From assembly GCF_964355755.1 (NCBI RefSeq), contig NC_092678.1, positions 2,443,922 through 2,503,921 on the forward strand: a stretch of DNA of 60,000 nt, in the 5' to 3' direction. The DNA comes from Antedon mediterranea. Its lineage: Eukaryota; Echinodermata; Crinoidea; Comatulida; Antedonidae. Positions 39,801-46,600 of this stretch are shown here, piece by piece (position 1 is the first letter of the stretch; every line of letters begins with the position of its first letter). The notes beneath the pieces were generated by a model that saw nothing but the letters and a program-made list of their open reading frames with translations, did not search any database and was not told the origin of the DNA. Both the position numbers and the translations under genes were made by a program.

Positions 39801-40176
39801 CAACTATGTTGTCGTCACTCACACCATCCATCTCTAAATTATCTAATGAACGTCGTTCGCATCTCCCCTCATTGCCATCTCCGCATGTTATCAACCTATT
39901 GTTTACGTAATCAATAGTTAGGATTTTGTTCACGTTTTCGCAATCCGTATTCATATCGGAACAAGTACTATTTTCTTTTACCAGTTCAAAATCATTATTA
40001 ATCAAAAAGATAAAATTAGTAGCTGCGATATAAATATTGCCAGAGACTTTATGGTTGGTGACATGATTAAAACCAGTGCCTTTGTGTTCGTGTATCAGGT
40101 AGTCAGATATATTCACAGATTTTGATAAAGCAACTGATATGATGAAATTTAACAAGAAAGATGTTCTAGAGAGCAT
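15742..40176 (-). CDS. Plexin (semaphorin receptor), complete, 36 coding exons
   Basis: Type I receptor for semaphorins whose cytoplasmic GAP domain acts on Rap-type GTPases (family knowledge). Coding exons in transcript order: 40176-39199, 37681-37469, 37230-37102, 36840-36731, 36449-36338, 36130-35983, 35761-35668, 34496-34379, 33135-33043, 32571-32482, 31124-31037, 29095-28926, 28297-28140, 26814-26715, 26174-26041, 25765-25604, 25477-25380, 24446-24177, 23927-23787, 23308-23080, 22959-22811, 22523-22402, 22273-22208, 22117-22043, 21570-21504, 21088-20942, 20635-20479, 20145-20042, 19858-19750, 19346-19264, 18863-18729, 18082-17916, 17549-17402, 17203-17063, 16426-16352, 15825-15742. Each internal border reads AG/GT. 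Phases agree throughout except for one extra base in exon 17. Total is about 1,820 residues, normal for a plexin. Order: signal peptide, sema, PSI, PSI, IPT, PSI, IPT repeats, membrane helix near residue 1157-1180, split GAP with a Rho-binding insert. The C-terminus AILDKD lacks a plexin-B PDZ motif, so A versus B type is unresolved. Confidence 0.93.
16088..16273. mobile_element. Inverted-repeat element, family C, fullest copy
   Basis: Left arm ATTTACACAGACGAGCGGTA and ACGGTAAGC pairs with right arm GCTTACGCTTACCATTTGTA and AATTGGCC. The interior has TAGAATCTATCCTGAGCAG and GTGTAAATGGTCATAAGAAA. Located in the intron between the last two plexin coding exons. Confidence 0.75.
16603..16935. repeat. 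20-bp minisatellite, about 17 copies
   Basis: Unit TAAATTAAGATAGTGATAGG, essentially identical copies (one G variant near 16623). In plexin intron 34, between 16426 and 17063. Confidence 0.97.
17699..17884 (-). mobile_element. Dispersed repeat D, minus orientation
   Basis: Reverse complement starts CCAGAGTGGCGTAACGGCTA, contains CAGGGGCCCCTGAGCAGC and AACAGGCATTAAAACATAT, and ends GGGCCTCTGTGCTATGCCAC. The same blocks in the same order occur at 24577-24760 on the plus strand. It ends about 30 bp from the plexin exon 32 donor. Confidence 0.75.
18496..18639. mobile_element. Palindromic MITE, family A, inverted, left end decayed
   Basis: GTGCGATGTGCCCAAATATG, a doubled GGTAGTGATATGCCCAAATA segment, then ATGACATCATCATGTCCAT and right end TATTGTGTAGACAGAGCTTT. 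Intronic in the plexin gene. Confidence 0.85.
18962..19245 (+). mobile_element. tRNA-derived SINE split by a MITE
   Basis: GTGTGGCAGTGTGTGGACAT and TGGACTTCTGATCTG match the SINE head at 22617-22652. After the MITE (19010-19171), AGGCAAGACATTGAGAGC and GCGCTATATAAGAATGAACT with a (TTA)n tail complete the element. The GCGC(T)TATAT tail is a common SINE/LINE 3' motif. Confidence 0.65.
19010..19171. mobile_element. Palindromic MITE, family A, nested in a SINE
   Basis: Well-preserved ends AAGCTCTGTCTACACTATCA and GATAGTGTAGATAGAGCTT. The flanks read tgtgcTA and TAggcaag, so the host sequence is duplicated by TA, matching the uninterrupted SINE copy at 22690-22704 (cattaggcaagac). Confidence 0.9.
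19264..20635 (-). CDS. Plexin exons 27-30: Rho GTPase-binding insert
   Basis: Exon 27 (20635-20479): TLVVVLSDEDGEQIEVKVL and CDSISQVKMRFLDAMYKN, a ubiquitin-like fold typical of the plexin Rho-binding domain (DT..QvKeKilda). Exon 28: EWRNGKNGHLVLHDKDATS then RWQKINTLGDFG, matching the plexin 'L.D.D.t......kklNTL.hY' block. Exon 29: VTDRSIMALVMRKSDIDC. Exon 30 ends MSYYHL, the conserved (k)YHLV junction. In the family this insert binds Rac/Rnd-type GTPases between the two GAP halves. Confidence 0.91.
20942..22523 (-). CDS. Plexin exons 22-26: GAP subdomain 1
   Basis: Exon 22 reads FSKLLLDKQFLLAFIRMM then NNNRKMTIREKG across the junction. Exon 23 continues NFASLLTVAMIIENKMEYM, equal to the plexin (M/L)RDRxxVASL finger-loop motif with the first arginine kept (IREKGNFASL). 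Exons 24-25 give ILEILLKEYIEDHVYSKKA then VLIRNETVTEKLLSNW, where most plexins have LRRTESVxEKMLTNW; here only one of the paired arginines remains. Exon 26 reads FPLYLLFQAIKCRIKMGPVD, matching the AIKxQxxKGPVDA motif. The donor of exon 25 (21503-21502) is abutted by a LINE tail. Confidence 0.92.
21190..21501 (+). mobile_element. 5'-truncated LINE, 3' end with (TTGTA)n tail
   Basis: 21248-21352 encodes RMFNYRASTLWNNLPVHIRK, then NYETFSQVEFKHLV and stop, the typical C-terminus of non-LTR reverse transcriptase ORFs (LWNxLPxxIR...FK..L). A 3'UTR follows (GGACCTCTTGGGAGACCAGT, AATAAAG) and a TTGTA microsatellite. It ends exactly at the donor of plexin exon 25. Confidence 0.82.
22613..22725 (+). 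mobile_element. tRNA-derived SINE head
   Basis: GGGCAGGTGGCGCAGTGTGT resembles a pol III A box (TGGCGCAGTG), followed about 45 bp later by AGTTCAAATCC, a B-box match, and CTCGCC closing like an acceptor stem. Lacking tRNA structure overall, it is a SINE. In plexin intron 21. Confidence 0.65.
22811..23308 (-). CDS. Plexin exons 20-21: transmembrane helix, juxtamembrane coil, GAP start
   Basis: Exon 20 (23308-23080) encodes the membrane helix (LLSIIIACTVVVFIIIIAIL), then basic RYLRKSHRIKSE and a heptad-like acidic helix (LEMEELEMAVQEEAREG), the conserved plexin juxtamembrane segment. Exon 21 (22959-22811) reads IADLALGLTDITDNLKGAG then MPFLSHRDYACSMLFTGFE, matching the conserved plexin entry into GAP subdomain 1 (usually DLT...PFLdYRtYa..vlFp). 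This is the clearest family signature in the gene. Confidence 0.93.
23455..23640. repeat. About 20-bp minisatellite, 9 copies
   Basis: Unit CCAGTTGAAAACCAATTGGA with variants (TTAAAAAACAATTGG). Each unit contains the palindrome CCAATTGG. In plexin intron 19. Confidence 0.92.
23706..23777. mobile_element. Inverted-repeat element, family C, right half
   Basis: GTTCATAAGGAATAACATAG, TATTACCGTTATCATTCAT and terminal GTGTAAATTGGCCTTAA. The end lies 9 bp from the plexin exon 19 donor (23786). Confidence 0.72.
23787..24446 (-). CDS. Plexin exons 18-19: distal IPT stalk with furin-type RRKR site
   Basis: Exon 18 (24446-24177, 90 codons, phase 0) begins NCTDKTQVSMICSSPAVEF, the usual C..P end of an IPT, then carries SRRKRQ at 24369-24380, a minimal furin/proprotein-convertase site, then GKEASVKFVLDGFFV. 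Exon 19 (23927-23787, 47 codons) is GVDLELASDKSDVTVFVGD, the last stalk module before the membrane. Vertebrate plexin-B proteins are cleaved by proprotein convertases at a basic site in this part of the ectodomain. Cleavage here is inferred. Confidence 0.88.
24577..24760 (+). mobile_element. Dispersed repeat D, plus orientation
   Basis: AATGGCGTAATGACTATGAG, GGGGCCCCTGAGCAATGCC, AACAGGCATTAAAATATGTC and GGGGCCTCTAGCCTCTGTGT with GCCACTG at the end. GC-rich relative to its flanks; probably SINE- or MITE-derived, class not determined. Confidence 0.75.
24967..25359. repeat. 49-bp minisatellite, 8 near-perfect copies
   Basis: Unit GAGAAATGCCAGGGCACCTT plus GTATCAGTTCAGTACTTAAT and GATACTGAT, starting at 24967, 25016, 25065, 25114, 25163, 25212, 25261 and 25310. 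It ends 20 bp from the plexin exon 17 donor. Confidence 0.97.
25380..33135 (-). CDS. Plexin exons 9-17: IPT1, PSI3, IPT repeats (frame break in exon 17)
   Basis: Exons 9-11 form IPT1, beginning QCPQIALQTELEFF. Exon 12 (29095-28926) is PSI3, with DCSSCLSP and EYNCTWCNPAMC. Exons 13-14 form an IPT with VDVITLTGQDLGQRV. Exons 15-16 form the next one, with GGTVIKIRGNNLYF. Exon 17 starts the following IPT with AGGRIVRVNGSNF and resumes as YVQDAKMRVEF. In exon 17 a run of four T (transcript sense) at 25440-25443 puts one extra base between those two halves. Everything before and after stays open and in phase, so this is an isolated one-base break or assembly error rather than general decay. Confidence 0.87.
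25903..26023. mobile_element. Palindromic MITE, family A, 17 bp from plexin exon 15 donor
   Basis: Ends AAGCTCTGTTTACACTATCA and GATAGTTTAAACAGAGCTT, flanked by TA on both sides. The right end is 17 bp from the exon 15 donor (26040/26039), on the intron side. Confidence 0.88.
27030..27247. mobile_element. Palindromic MITE, family A, composite copy
   Basis: Two partial copies in tandem: GTGTGATGTGCCCAAATATG to GGGCACATCACATCTCAAAC, then GATAGTGATATGCTCAAATA to the end GATAGTGTAGACAGATCTT. Intronic in the plexin gene. Confidence 0.8.
27480..27823. repeat. About 130-bp unit, three diverged tandem copies
   Basis: Shared blocks: GACTATGATG.TCTAATG, TGT.TCTATGTTAAG.(A/T)GGAGA, AGTTC(A/G)AATCTT, TTATCCCTTTGAGTT. 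The third copy is cut by a MITE at 27824. Confidence 0.65.
27824..27963. mobile_element. Palindromic MITE, family A
   Basis: TATCAAACTTTATGAGACAA start, core GTGATGCGCCCATATATAAT and CCATATTTGTGCACATCA, right end GATAGTGTAGACAGAGCTT. It interrupts the third unit of a local tandem repeat (27480-27823). Confidence 0.82.
29129..30545. mobile_element. Possible 1.4-kb inverted-repeat element in plexin intron 11
   Basis: TAGGTTATATGCATT at 29151-29165 is the inverse of AATGCATATAACCTA at 30531-30545. The right end also has its own hairpin (AGGTTATATGCAT, GAT, AATGCATATAACCT at 30515-30544), and a perfect palindrome AATTCGTCA-CTA-TGACGAATT abuts the left end. The interior 29940-30370 is unusually CpG-rich (GCGCGCGTACGCAAGCG). 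No transposase is seen. Confidence 0.45.
29458..29548 (-). mobile_element. tRNA-like SINE head, minus strand
   Basis: On the minus strand TATGGCTCGGTGGTGTGTGC (A-box-like) is followed by GAGATCGAGTCTCACC (B-box-like). No clean cloverleaf can be drawn, so it is not called as a tRNA. Confidence 0.5.
31945..32375. repeat. 18-bp minisatellite with higher-order structure
   Basis: Unit GGGATTATACTCGAACAT, about 24 copies. A block of variant units (GATTGTACTC, GATTAAACTC, GAATATACTC, GAATTATACTC in order) occurs at about 31984-32055 and again at 32178-32250, a higher-order duplication of about 195 bp. Several ORFs cross it in all frames because 18 is a multiple of 3. Confidence 0.95.
33008..33050. 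repeat. Short 21-bp duplication at plexin exon 9 donor
   Basis: AATAAATGTTACATACATTTA is repeated twice; the second copy overlaps the donor (33042/33041) of exon 9, so the GTATGTAAC donor sequence itself is duplicated in the intron. Confidence 0.7.
34379..36840 (-). CDS. Plexin exons 4-8: PSI1, linker and PSI2
   Basis: Exon 4 (36840-36731) holds PSI1: CGQYMTCDECVGIEGG followed by ADPYCGWCTLESRC (the last residues come from exon 5), the textbook PSI pattern. Exons 5-7 give the linker with LPPGQNYTCKF, typical of the plexin segment after PSI1. Exon 8 (34496-34379) holds PSI2: CSECADSPFDCSWCPLEHTC. Phases run 2, 0, 1, 2, 0 across these exons. PSI modules orient the sema head relative to the IPT stalk. 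Confidence 0.9.
34927..35066. mobile_element. Foldback element, about 140 bp
   Basis: GTATAACAAGTAATTCTTTT plus TGTAAAAACCATAAAATTAT pairs with ATAATTTGATGGTTTTTACA and AAAAGAAATCCTTTTTATAC; the loop region is ACCTGACAGGT. Single copy in this window, in plexin intron 7. Confidence 0.8.
37102..37681 (-). CDS. Plexin exons 2-3: end of the sema domain
   Basis: Exon 2 (37681-37469) reads EVNVTDVEIKRTFCDPTTF and ends NTIGILGTQNGDLIKV, the last propeller strands; G(T/N)xxGxLxKV is characteristic of sema domains. Exon 3 (37230-37102) continues in phase 0 with VHINNRSTATEYERM and ends FTFLTENK, matching the plexin sema end that leads into the first PSI cysteine module. A degenerate LINE lies in the intron between exon 1 and exon 2. 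Confidence 0.9.
37860..38890 (+). pseudogene. Degenerate LINE reverse transcriptase fragment
   Basis: Plus strand, inside plexin intron 1. 37930-37990 reads ISCGVPQGTKLGPILFLVLV, the RT motif GVPQGxxLGPxLF. After a frame change, WKIVDDLTLGEV is the catalytic (Y/V)xDD block, then CASNDVLPKPAKCQVIKF and LKLLGVIIQNDLKWGSNV. A second frameshift near 38380 leads to RPVLEYACQVWHSSLT and QKRALRIIL. Several frame breaks show it is dead. Tail TACCTTAATAAATAATTAAA. Confidence 0.88.
39199..40176 (-). CDS. Plexin exon 1: signal peptide and most of the sema domain
   Basis: Single 978-bp coding exon, 326 codons. It opens with MLSRTSFLLNFIISVALS, a plausible signal peptide, then sema beta-propeller sequence: KVSGNIYIAATNFIFLIN resembles the first blade, CSDMNTDCENVNKIL is the typical cysteine segment, and YVAAFNHGEFTYFVSNR is a blade strand. 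It ends CLNG before GTAATT. The ATG at 40176 is taken as the start because a splice acceptor (TTTCAG at about 40195) precedes it, so a non-coding 5' exon lies further upstream. The sema sequence is divergent, as is usual for invertebrate plexins. Confidence 0.9.
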
Positions 40177-40194
40177 GATGGAGCTAGAGATTGT

Positions 40195-41520
40195 CTGAAA
40201 TTAAAAGAGTACACATTAATCAATTATTGTAGATCAATATGGCAGATACAGAAAATAAAATATGTATAAAACTATAAATTATTAATTTAATAATTTATTA
40301 ATGGTTATACAGATAAAGGGGGCTGGTTTCCATATAGCATATAGCAATAAGCAAATGAAAAAAAAAATCTCTGAATTTAGATCTGCTTTATTTTTAAAAG
40401 AGTGAGTCAGGGAGTGTCAGGTCGGAAACTTTTCACCTGTTTAAACATAAACAATAATAAATAGTAGATTTTATTACACTTAACAGGGCGGAATTAAAAG
40501 GGGAATAGAAGCATCACCAATTACCATAGTTGAGTATAATCTCCAGCTAAGAATGTGTCTAAGCAAGCCAACCAAGTGGTAATATTCCCTTGGTCATCCT
40601 GTCCTGGCCTAATCTAAGCTATTAAATTAACAGAAGGTCTATAATACTAGCCTAAGTATGGGCCTAAGTCACTCAAGTTTCTGGTGGTGGTAGGAGAGGC
40701 TTAAATTACTTTAAACAGGACTTACTGTTCACCAATGTTATAATGAATACACAAGCATTTATTGTACAGTAGAAAAGAAGGCCTCCGTCATAATAATAAT
40801 ATATTATAATCAGTTTTACATCAGCAAGAGCTAAACTGTCTCCCTGCTGTCTCTCTGTCCAGGCAAGAAATAAACAATGAATAAACAAAAAGTTCAAGAA
40901 GTTCTCGCGGTCCTTACAATAGATGGCGCTGTCACAAAATATAATTAAATCAATGTAACCAATAGTAATTGTTTTTTCTTTATTCTCTTAGAATTACATA
41001 ATAACGGGACACATATGGTTCTGTTAAATAGAGATTTACAATCTGTAGATATAGTCATAATCAATTACTAAAGTGTATTATCTACATGGGGACATTTTAA
41101 CATTTTATTTTTAAAATACAAAATATATACAAAAATTAGAACCGATATTTAATATAGATTTTAAATAGACATATTATATATATGAAGTCGCTATACTGGT
41201 AGGCAAGTTTAAAATTAGCCTATGGAAAATTAGGCATAAAATTACACTACATATTTAAATTTTATACAGTCAATATTTGAAATCTACAATTACGTTAAAT
41301 ATTCACTAAATGTAACACTAAATTATGCTATACGGTATCTTATGAGTAACTTTCATTTATGAATAAAAACCGTAATAATGTCTATAGGCCATATACTACA
41401 ATATACCGTGCCGTGACGTAAATTATGCTGATTGGGACAAGCCTATTAATATTGACAAATGTTTACAATTTCAAATCGTCTCTGTATTTACATCTATCAT
41501 CTGACATTTAATGTAACATA
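40195..41520. other. Plexin 5' region between plexin and Ig receptor
   Basis: An acceptor at 40195 implies a non-coding 5' exon of the plexin in or beyond this region; its donor was not identified. An AATAAA (minus strand) near 41105-41110 could end the Ig receptor transcript. No coding exon seen. Confidence 0.4.
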
Positions 41521-43098
41521 TTATTTCTGGATTTCGGAATACATAATGTTTGAACTTGAAGAAACATTCGAAGTATTACTTTTCGAAATGGTCACTAGAT
41601 CAGCATATAATGCATTCTTTGTTTTTATATTTTCCTTTAATTCAAACTGATTTGATGATATTTCTTCATAATGTTTCGTTGCAGACAAAGTAGATATATT
41701 TCCGCTGGTAGGCTTACAAAGAACGTGATAGATAGGCTCGACATTCTTCACCTTATGTTGATGCACGATTTTTGGTCGCTCTGCGTCTTTCGCATACGCG
41801 CTTTCAGACATTTTATATTTTACAACGTACGTAAAAAGTGTAGTTAAAAGTAAACACATTAATAAAACACAAACGAGAATTAAGATTATAGTGTTTTTTG
41901 GATGTCTGTTGATGCTTGTGGATGTATCGTTTTGCGGAATGTACGTGGACACTGCATCGGTGCTGTTCAGAGCTTGCCCGAAAGGATCTGTTACCGTGAC
42001 TGTAACTGTAGAGACCGTCTGCTCGACTGACATTGTTGTCAATGTTGTAAGAATTGGAGTAGGCCTATCCACCGTTGGATGACGGATGACGTGATCAATT
42101 GGTATTGTGAAAAGCAGACTTGTTTCTTCCTGGCCATACCTATCAGAAACTTTACAAATCGCCACACCCCTTACATCACTGGAATCAATGTTCTTAATAA
42201 TCAGTGTTTCAGAATAGACATCCTCTACTTGGTTCCTGATAACACTTGACAATAGCCATGTATATGAGAATGGTGGAGAACCAGTAACCTGACATCTTAA
42301 ATGGATGTCCGAGCCACCAAATGGAGGTATTTGGAAAATAGTAGATATAGGTACTGGAGGTGGTGCCACACTTAAAGGACCAACAACACACTTCCGACCT
42401 GCAGAGTTAATGGAGCTTGAACTATGACATACGAATGAGGAATCATCCATGTCCAGAGTGGCATTGAATTGATGTGTTAGCACAACATCCTGCTCACCAC
42501 TTGATTTGATTGGCTCACCAATTGGATTATTCGAACTTAACCATTGTAGAGTAAGTGGTGGTTCCATAGCTGGTGAGACACAAGTTAATTTAACAGAGTC
42601 ACCAATGTTGACAAATGGTGGTTGAAGCAAACAGGATGGTATTGGCATCGTGTTTGCAGATATTTCTAACGAACCAGCGGACGATTGGTAGCTAGTAGTC
42701 GACCCAGCATTCCCTGAGAAATAACACAGACTACATCTGAAGCCACCTTCGTCTTGTTCACTGACATCAGATATGATCAACTTACTAGATAACGTGATAG
42801 ATGCGTCTGACGACTCTTTAGATGTATTCACTGCGTATCTTGTGTCTGTCAGATAGGTATCACTGCCACTGGCAATCAAGAGGTTGCCTTCTCCAGTCTC
42901 CCATGTAATCCACGTTTTGTAGCCAGACTCTGGAGATGTTAGTCGAAGAACACAAGAGAAAGATACTGTTTCACCTTCTGTTACTTCTTTAAATTCTGGC
43001 ATTTCAACGAACGAAATTTTAGCAGAACAATCCCAAGGCATTAACAATATAAACACGAGTACTGCTCCAACTCCTGCAGTTGACGACATAATGAACAT
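41521..43098 (-). CDS. Intronless three-Ig transmembrane receptor with four YxxL/I tail motifs
   Basis: One uninterrupted 525-residue ORF. The ATG at 43098 is immediately preceded by in-frame TAA TAA, so the start is secure (a second Met is at codon 4). A hydrophobic leader (VGAVLVFILLMPWDCSA) is followed by three Ig-like domains. Domain 1, about 27-150, is V-like with ETVSFSC, WITWET and DEGGFRCSL. Domain 2, about 153-250, has GDSVKLTC, LQWLSS and SSFVCHS. Domain 3, about 255-340, has DIHLRCQ, YTWLL and GVAICKV. A Ser/Thr-rich stalk follows, then a membrane helix near 402-426 and a 99-residue tail with YHVL (Y457), YEEI (Y477), YADL (Y498) and YSEI (Y520). IMYSEI fits the ITIM consensus and YEEI is the classic Src-family SH2 ligand. 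I do not recognise an ortholog. Adhesion or immune-type signalling is inference. It lies 5' of the plexin on the same strand. Confidence 0.88.
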   Translation of the reverse strand: MFIMSSTAGVGAVLVFILLMPWDCSAKISFVEMPEFKEVTEGETVSFSCVLRLTSPESGYKTWITWETGEGNLLIASGSDTYLTDTRYAVNTSKESSDASITLSSKLIISDVSEQDEGGFRCSLCYFSGNAGSTTSYQSSAGSLEISANTMPIPSCLLQPPFVNIGDSVKLTCVSPAMEPPLTLQWLSSNNPIGEPIKSSGEQDVVLTHQFNATLDMDDSSFVCHSSSSINSAGRKCVVGPLSVAPPPVPISTIFQIPPFGGSDIHLRCQVTGSPPFSYTWLLSSVIRNQVEDVYSETLIIKNIDSSDVRGVAICKVSDRYGQEETSLLFTIPIDHVIRHPTVDRPTPILTTLTTMSVEQTVSTVTVTVTDPFGQALNSTDAVSTYIPQNDTSTSINRHPKNTIILILVCVLLMCLLLTTLFTYVVKYKMSESAYAKDAERPKIVHQHKVKNVEPIYHVLCKPTSGNISTLSATKHYEEISSNQFELKENIKTKNALYADLVTISKSNTSNVSSSSNIMYSEIQK

Positions 43099-44544
43099 TT
43101 ATTATCGGAGTGATATTATATATTGAATGTTCTGGTTTTAGGCCTGAGTTACAAAATACTGCGTAAGTCTTACAATTGCAGTTTAGTTTTATACCAAATA
43201 AATTTTAAAATACAAACAAAAGACAATTGACGTTTTCTACTATAAGTGACACATAGCTACAACTTCCGATGAAGTCATCTAGCATACAAATTGTTATTGT
43301 ATCTTGGTATAGGTTCGGGTAAGTATCGTGGCAGCCAAAAAATTACTTTCGATAATCAATTAGCATTGGCGATTGACCTTCTACGACGTAAGACAAACAG
43401 TACTCACAAAGGAGATAGAAAATTGAGGCAACCGATCATAATTTGCAAAGATATGAGCCAACTTTGGGGTGGTGGTTATACAGTAATCAAATAGCCTTGA
43501 ACACCAATTTCAGGCGGTAATATGAAAGGTTTGTTTATTAGGAAAATTGTATATTAATTTTATTCAGGGTCAGATATGTTTCGTAAGATTTTTTTTTAAA
43601 TCACGTTCATTAAAAAACATAGATGTTTGTCCGACGTGGAAATGGTTTTATATCGTAAAATTGGGGACGGAAGCAATTCTCAGTGATTAAAGAAAGTTCG
43701 TTCAGTTTGAATTTATAATTTTTGTATCATCATTTTGAGTTCGTAGGCTCCTCTACTCCAAATGAAATGAAAATGTGTACGTTACTGGGTCCGAAAATGA
43801 CTCAACTAGATAGATTACCTTTTTGCTATACATTAGACGTGGTTTCGATTTTAATACCGTCGCGTGCGGAAGTACATTGTGTTTTGATATTAGTAATCTA
43901 TGTTTTTCTTTTACAATAAATGTTATACAAATAGGTTTGTCCCTAAAGTTATTTTTGCAATCTACTTTTCTACTACCAATCACAATTTCTTTAAACTAAT
44001 AATATTTAGCATGGATGCCTTAGTATACGCCTACATATTGCAGGTGTGTGCCAATTTCTTTAATTACATATAATTATTATTATGATAATTTATGCATCTA
44101 TTAAACAAAATGAAATCTTTGCACCCAAAATACGGGTAAGGATGTCTATCCTATTCAACAACACAATGTTGGTAATTCATGATGGGACAAAACTTTAAAA
44201 TGTGTTAATTGTTACATATTTTGGTGTTTCTATTCATCTTTGTGTACCGTTTATTTTTTTGGCGAAATAAAAATAATACATCGCATTCTGGTGCTACTTG
44301 GAACCACAAGTGCGCCCTCTAAGTAGTTGCTTAATTATGACGTCATTTGTAAGTCTTTGTTTTTTATTTACCAAAATTCTACACACCATCTCTGACAGGA
44401 AGTTCCCGAGATCAGGTGTTAGCTAAGTCCGGGTACGAAAATTCACAACCCATCAGTAGTGACGCTTGTGGGGGTTAGGAAAGAGGCTAAGCTCTGTTAT
44501 CATTTTGGATAGTAAAATTGTAGTAATCTACCATATAACTAATC
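43099..44544. promoter_or_regulatory. Divergent promoter region, Ig receptor and CaMK1
   Basis: This 1.4-kb gap separates the minus-strand Ig receptor start (43098) from the plus-strand CaMK1 start (44545), so it must contain both 5' regions if neither has distant upstream exons. GACGTCA lies at 44339-44345. Short ORFs at 43291-43494 and 43722-43919 have no recognisable similarity. Confidence 0.4.
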
Positions 44545-44612
44545 ATGCCGATCTTCCAGAAAAGGAAGGAGAAAATAACCGAGAAATACGAACTGAAGCA
44601 TGTCCTTGGAAC
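44545..44612 (+). CDS. CAMK1: CaMK1-type kinase, coding exon 1
   Basis: First coding exon, 68 nt: MPIFQKRKEKITEKYELKHV then LGT, splitting after two bases of the Thr codon at GTAAGT. The short basic N-terminus and (K)YELKxVLGTGAFSEV context match invertebrate calcium/calmodulin-dependent kinase I (compare C. elegans cmk-1, which begins MPLFKRRD). The region 44,340-44,540 upstream, with GACGTCAT at 44339-44346, is the likely promoter/5'UTR; no TATA box is evident. It is transcribed divergently from the Ig receptor, whose start is 1.4 kb away. Confidence 0.85.
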
Positions 44613-45797
44613 GTAAGTTAGTATGATGCTTTGTTGTGTTGTTGTGTGTTGCTGAGCTGGAGGTGAGAACATCACCCTTGGAAGCCTGTTTGTTGTCTGC
44701 TTTTGTTAAGAAAGACAGACGTTTGTGTTGGGCTAGCAATCGGGCTAGGCATGTCATACCCATACATAGTAGGCATGTCATACCCATAGTAGGCATATTC
44801 AGTTTTAGACCTACTATGTATATAGTCCTATGTATTATGTAATGTTGGTATTCACTTAATTTGTAGTTATATAAGTGTGTGGTACCAGTACAATATTTTA
44901 GTGAAATGAAGGTAATGATTATGAATCAACATTGTCTTTTGCAATAATGTTTATATTCTCAATAGTGATTTACGAATTTAAATGATTTATTCTAGAAATA
45001 GACTTATTAACCAGAAATAACGATGATCGTAACACCATCGTCAGTCAGGATTTTCCATAAAAATGAAAACAAACTCAAACATAAAGGCAAAAATATATAT
45101 ATTATATTCTTGTTAAGCGTCAACCTCTGAATAAATTTCAGATGAGGGAGGGCAAGTTTAAATATATATTATGTTTTTTTCTTAATGTATACTTTATTAG
45201 GTTAACGACATTGGTTCATGCAACCATTTTGAAACATGAACAAATTAATCACTACAAAAATACATTTAATTCACTAAAATTATTCCTGTGATAATCTATA
45301 TTGTTACAATTTTGAAAGATTTTTGCAAATTTTTTGTCATTAAAAAAAAAGACGTGGCCCGAAAAAAAGTGGAGGGAGATGTTAACAAGTTTTTGTTGCC
45401 AATCATTTCTTCACTTGCTTAGTAAAATGTTATAAAAGTACTTGTAATCTTGATATGATTATAAAAATAGTAACAGACCTAAAGTACAGATACTGTAGTA
45501 TAGGTTGATGCGTTTCAAACAGATGTCTGTATACATTTCAACACATCTGCTTGTCTGTATTTATTTAATAGATATTGTGATATATCAAAAAGCTATTGCC
45601 TAGGTCAGTTGAACTTTACCTAGGATATTTTCTAGAATGTTAAAAAATAGTTTAAAATACTATAAATTCGACTAGGAGGAAAACCCAATTATTTTTTTGT
45701 GAGGAGTTAAAAATAATATATATTGTACATATTTTTCATTCTATTTAGATTTTGTTGTTGTTATATATTTCCACATTATGTTGTTAAGCTCATATAT

Positions 45798-45899
45798 GTT
45801 GCAGAGGCTCCTCCAGGAGTCTAAGGCTATGCCTTGTGAGGAGCCCCTGTTGCAGAGGCTCCTCTAGGAGTCTAAGGCTATGCCTTGTGAGGAGCCCCT
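45798..45899. repeat. 51-bp direct duplication
   Basis: GTTGCAGAGGCTCCTCCAGG to GGAGCCCCT, two copies with one substitution. GC-rich, with internal complementarity (AGGCTCCTC/GAGGAGCC). In CaMK1 intron 1. Confidence 0.92.
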
Positions 45900-46536
45900 G
45901 AGTGAAATATTTAATTTAAACAAACAAAAACATTTTTGGTAAAATGCAAGGTTGATGGTACCAAGTCTCCAATAATAGGTCTTTAACTCCAAGATTCAAA
46001 TATTCAAAATTATCTATCAGGATTATGATTATGTTATAATTATTGTCATTAGTATTATTATTAATATTATTATTATCACAGTAAAACTAATTAGGCATTT
46101 TAGCTTATCATGGACCAGTGATTTCTTACAAATATCATGGAGCTAATTGAACCTAGACAGGATAAAGTACTCTACCTGAAAAGTGTACTAATTAAAACCT
46201 TTCACGTACCAGGATGTGACAGAAATGTGTTTATTATCTTTACTGATTGCTATTAATTGATGTTATTACATAGCATAGGTTAGAATATGCATGATTGTCT
46301 AGTAGTTGGCTATCAGTCTTCAAGTGAGAGTCATGTGATAAGGCAAGGACGAGACACTTTGATGCTGGCTAATTAGACTGGTTACCAGGTTATCGGCTAA
46401 AGTCAAAGGCAGATTTTGTTAGCAAAATTGGACGTCGTCTTTCAATTCTCTGGTTATGAGGATGTAACAATGTTATAGTGGAAACAAATTGTCTGTGATT
46501 GCAAATCATTATTTAAGATATATAATTTGTTGTACG

Positions 46537-46600
46537 TTATGACATATATGAGCACATCCAATATTTGGTCACATAAAGTTTGATAGTGTAGACAGAGCTT
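46537..46600. mobile_element. Palindromic MITE, family A, 3' fragment
   Basis: Only the right part remains: ACATATATGAGCACATCC, then CACATAAAGTTTGATAGTGT and AGACAGAGCTT. In CaMK1 intron 1. Confidence 0.75.
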
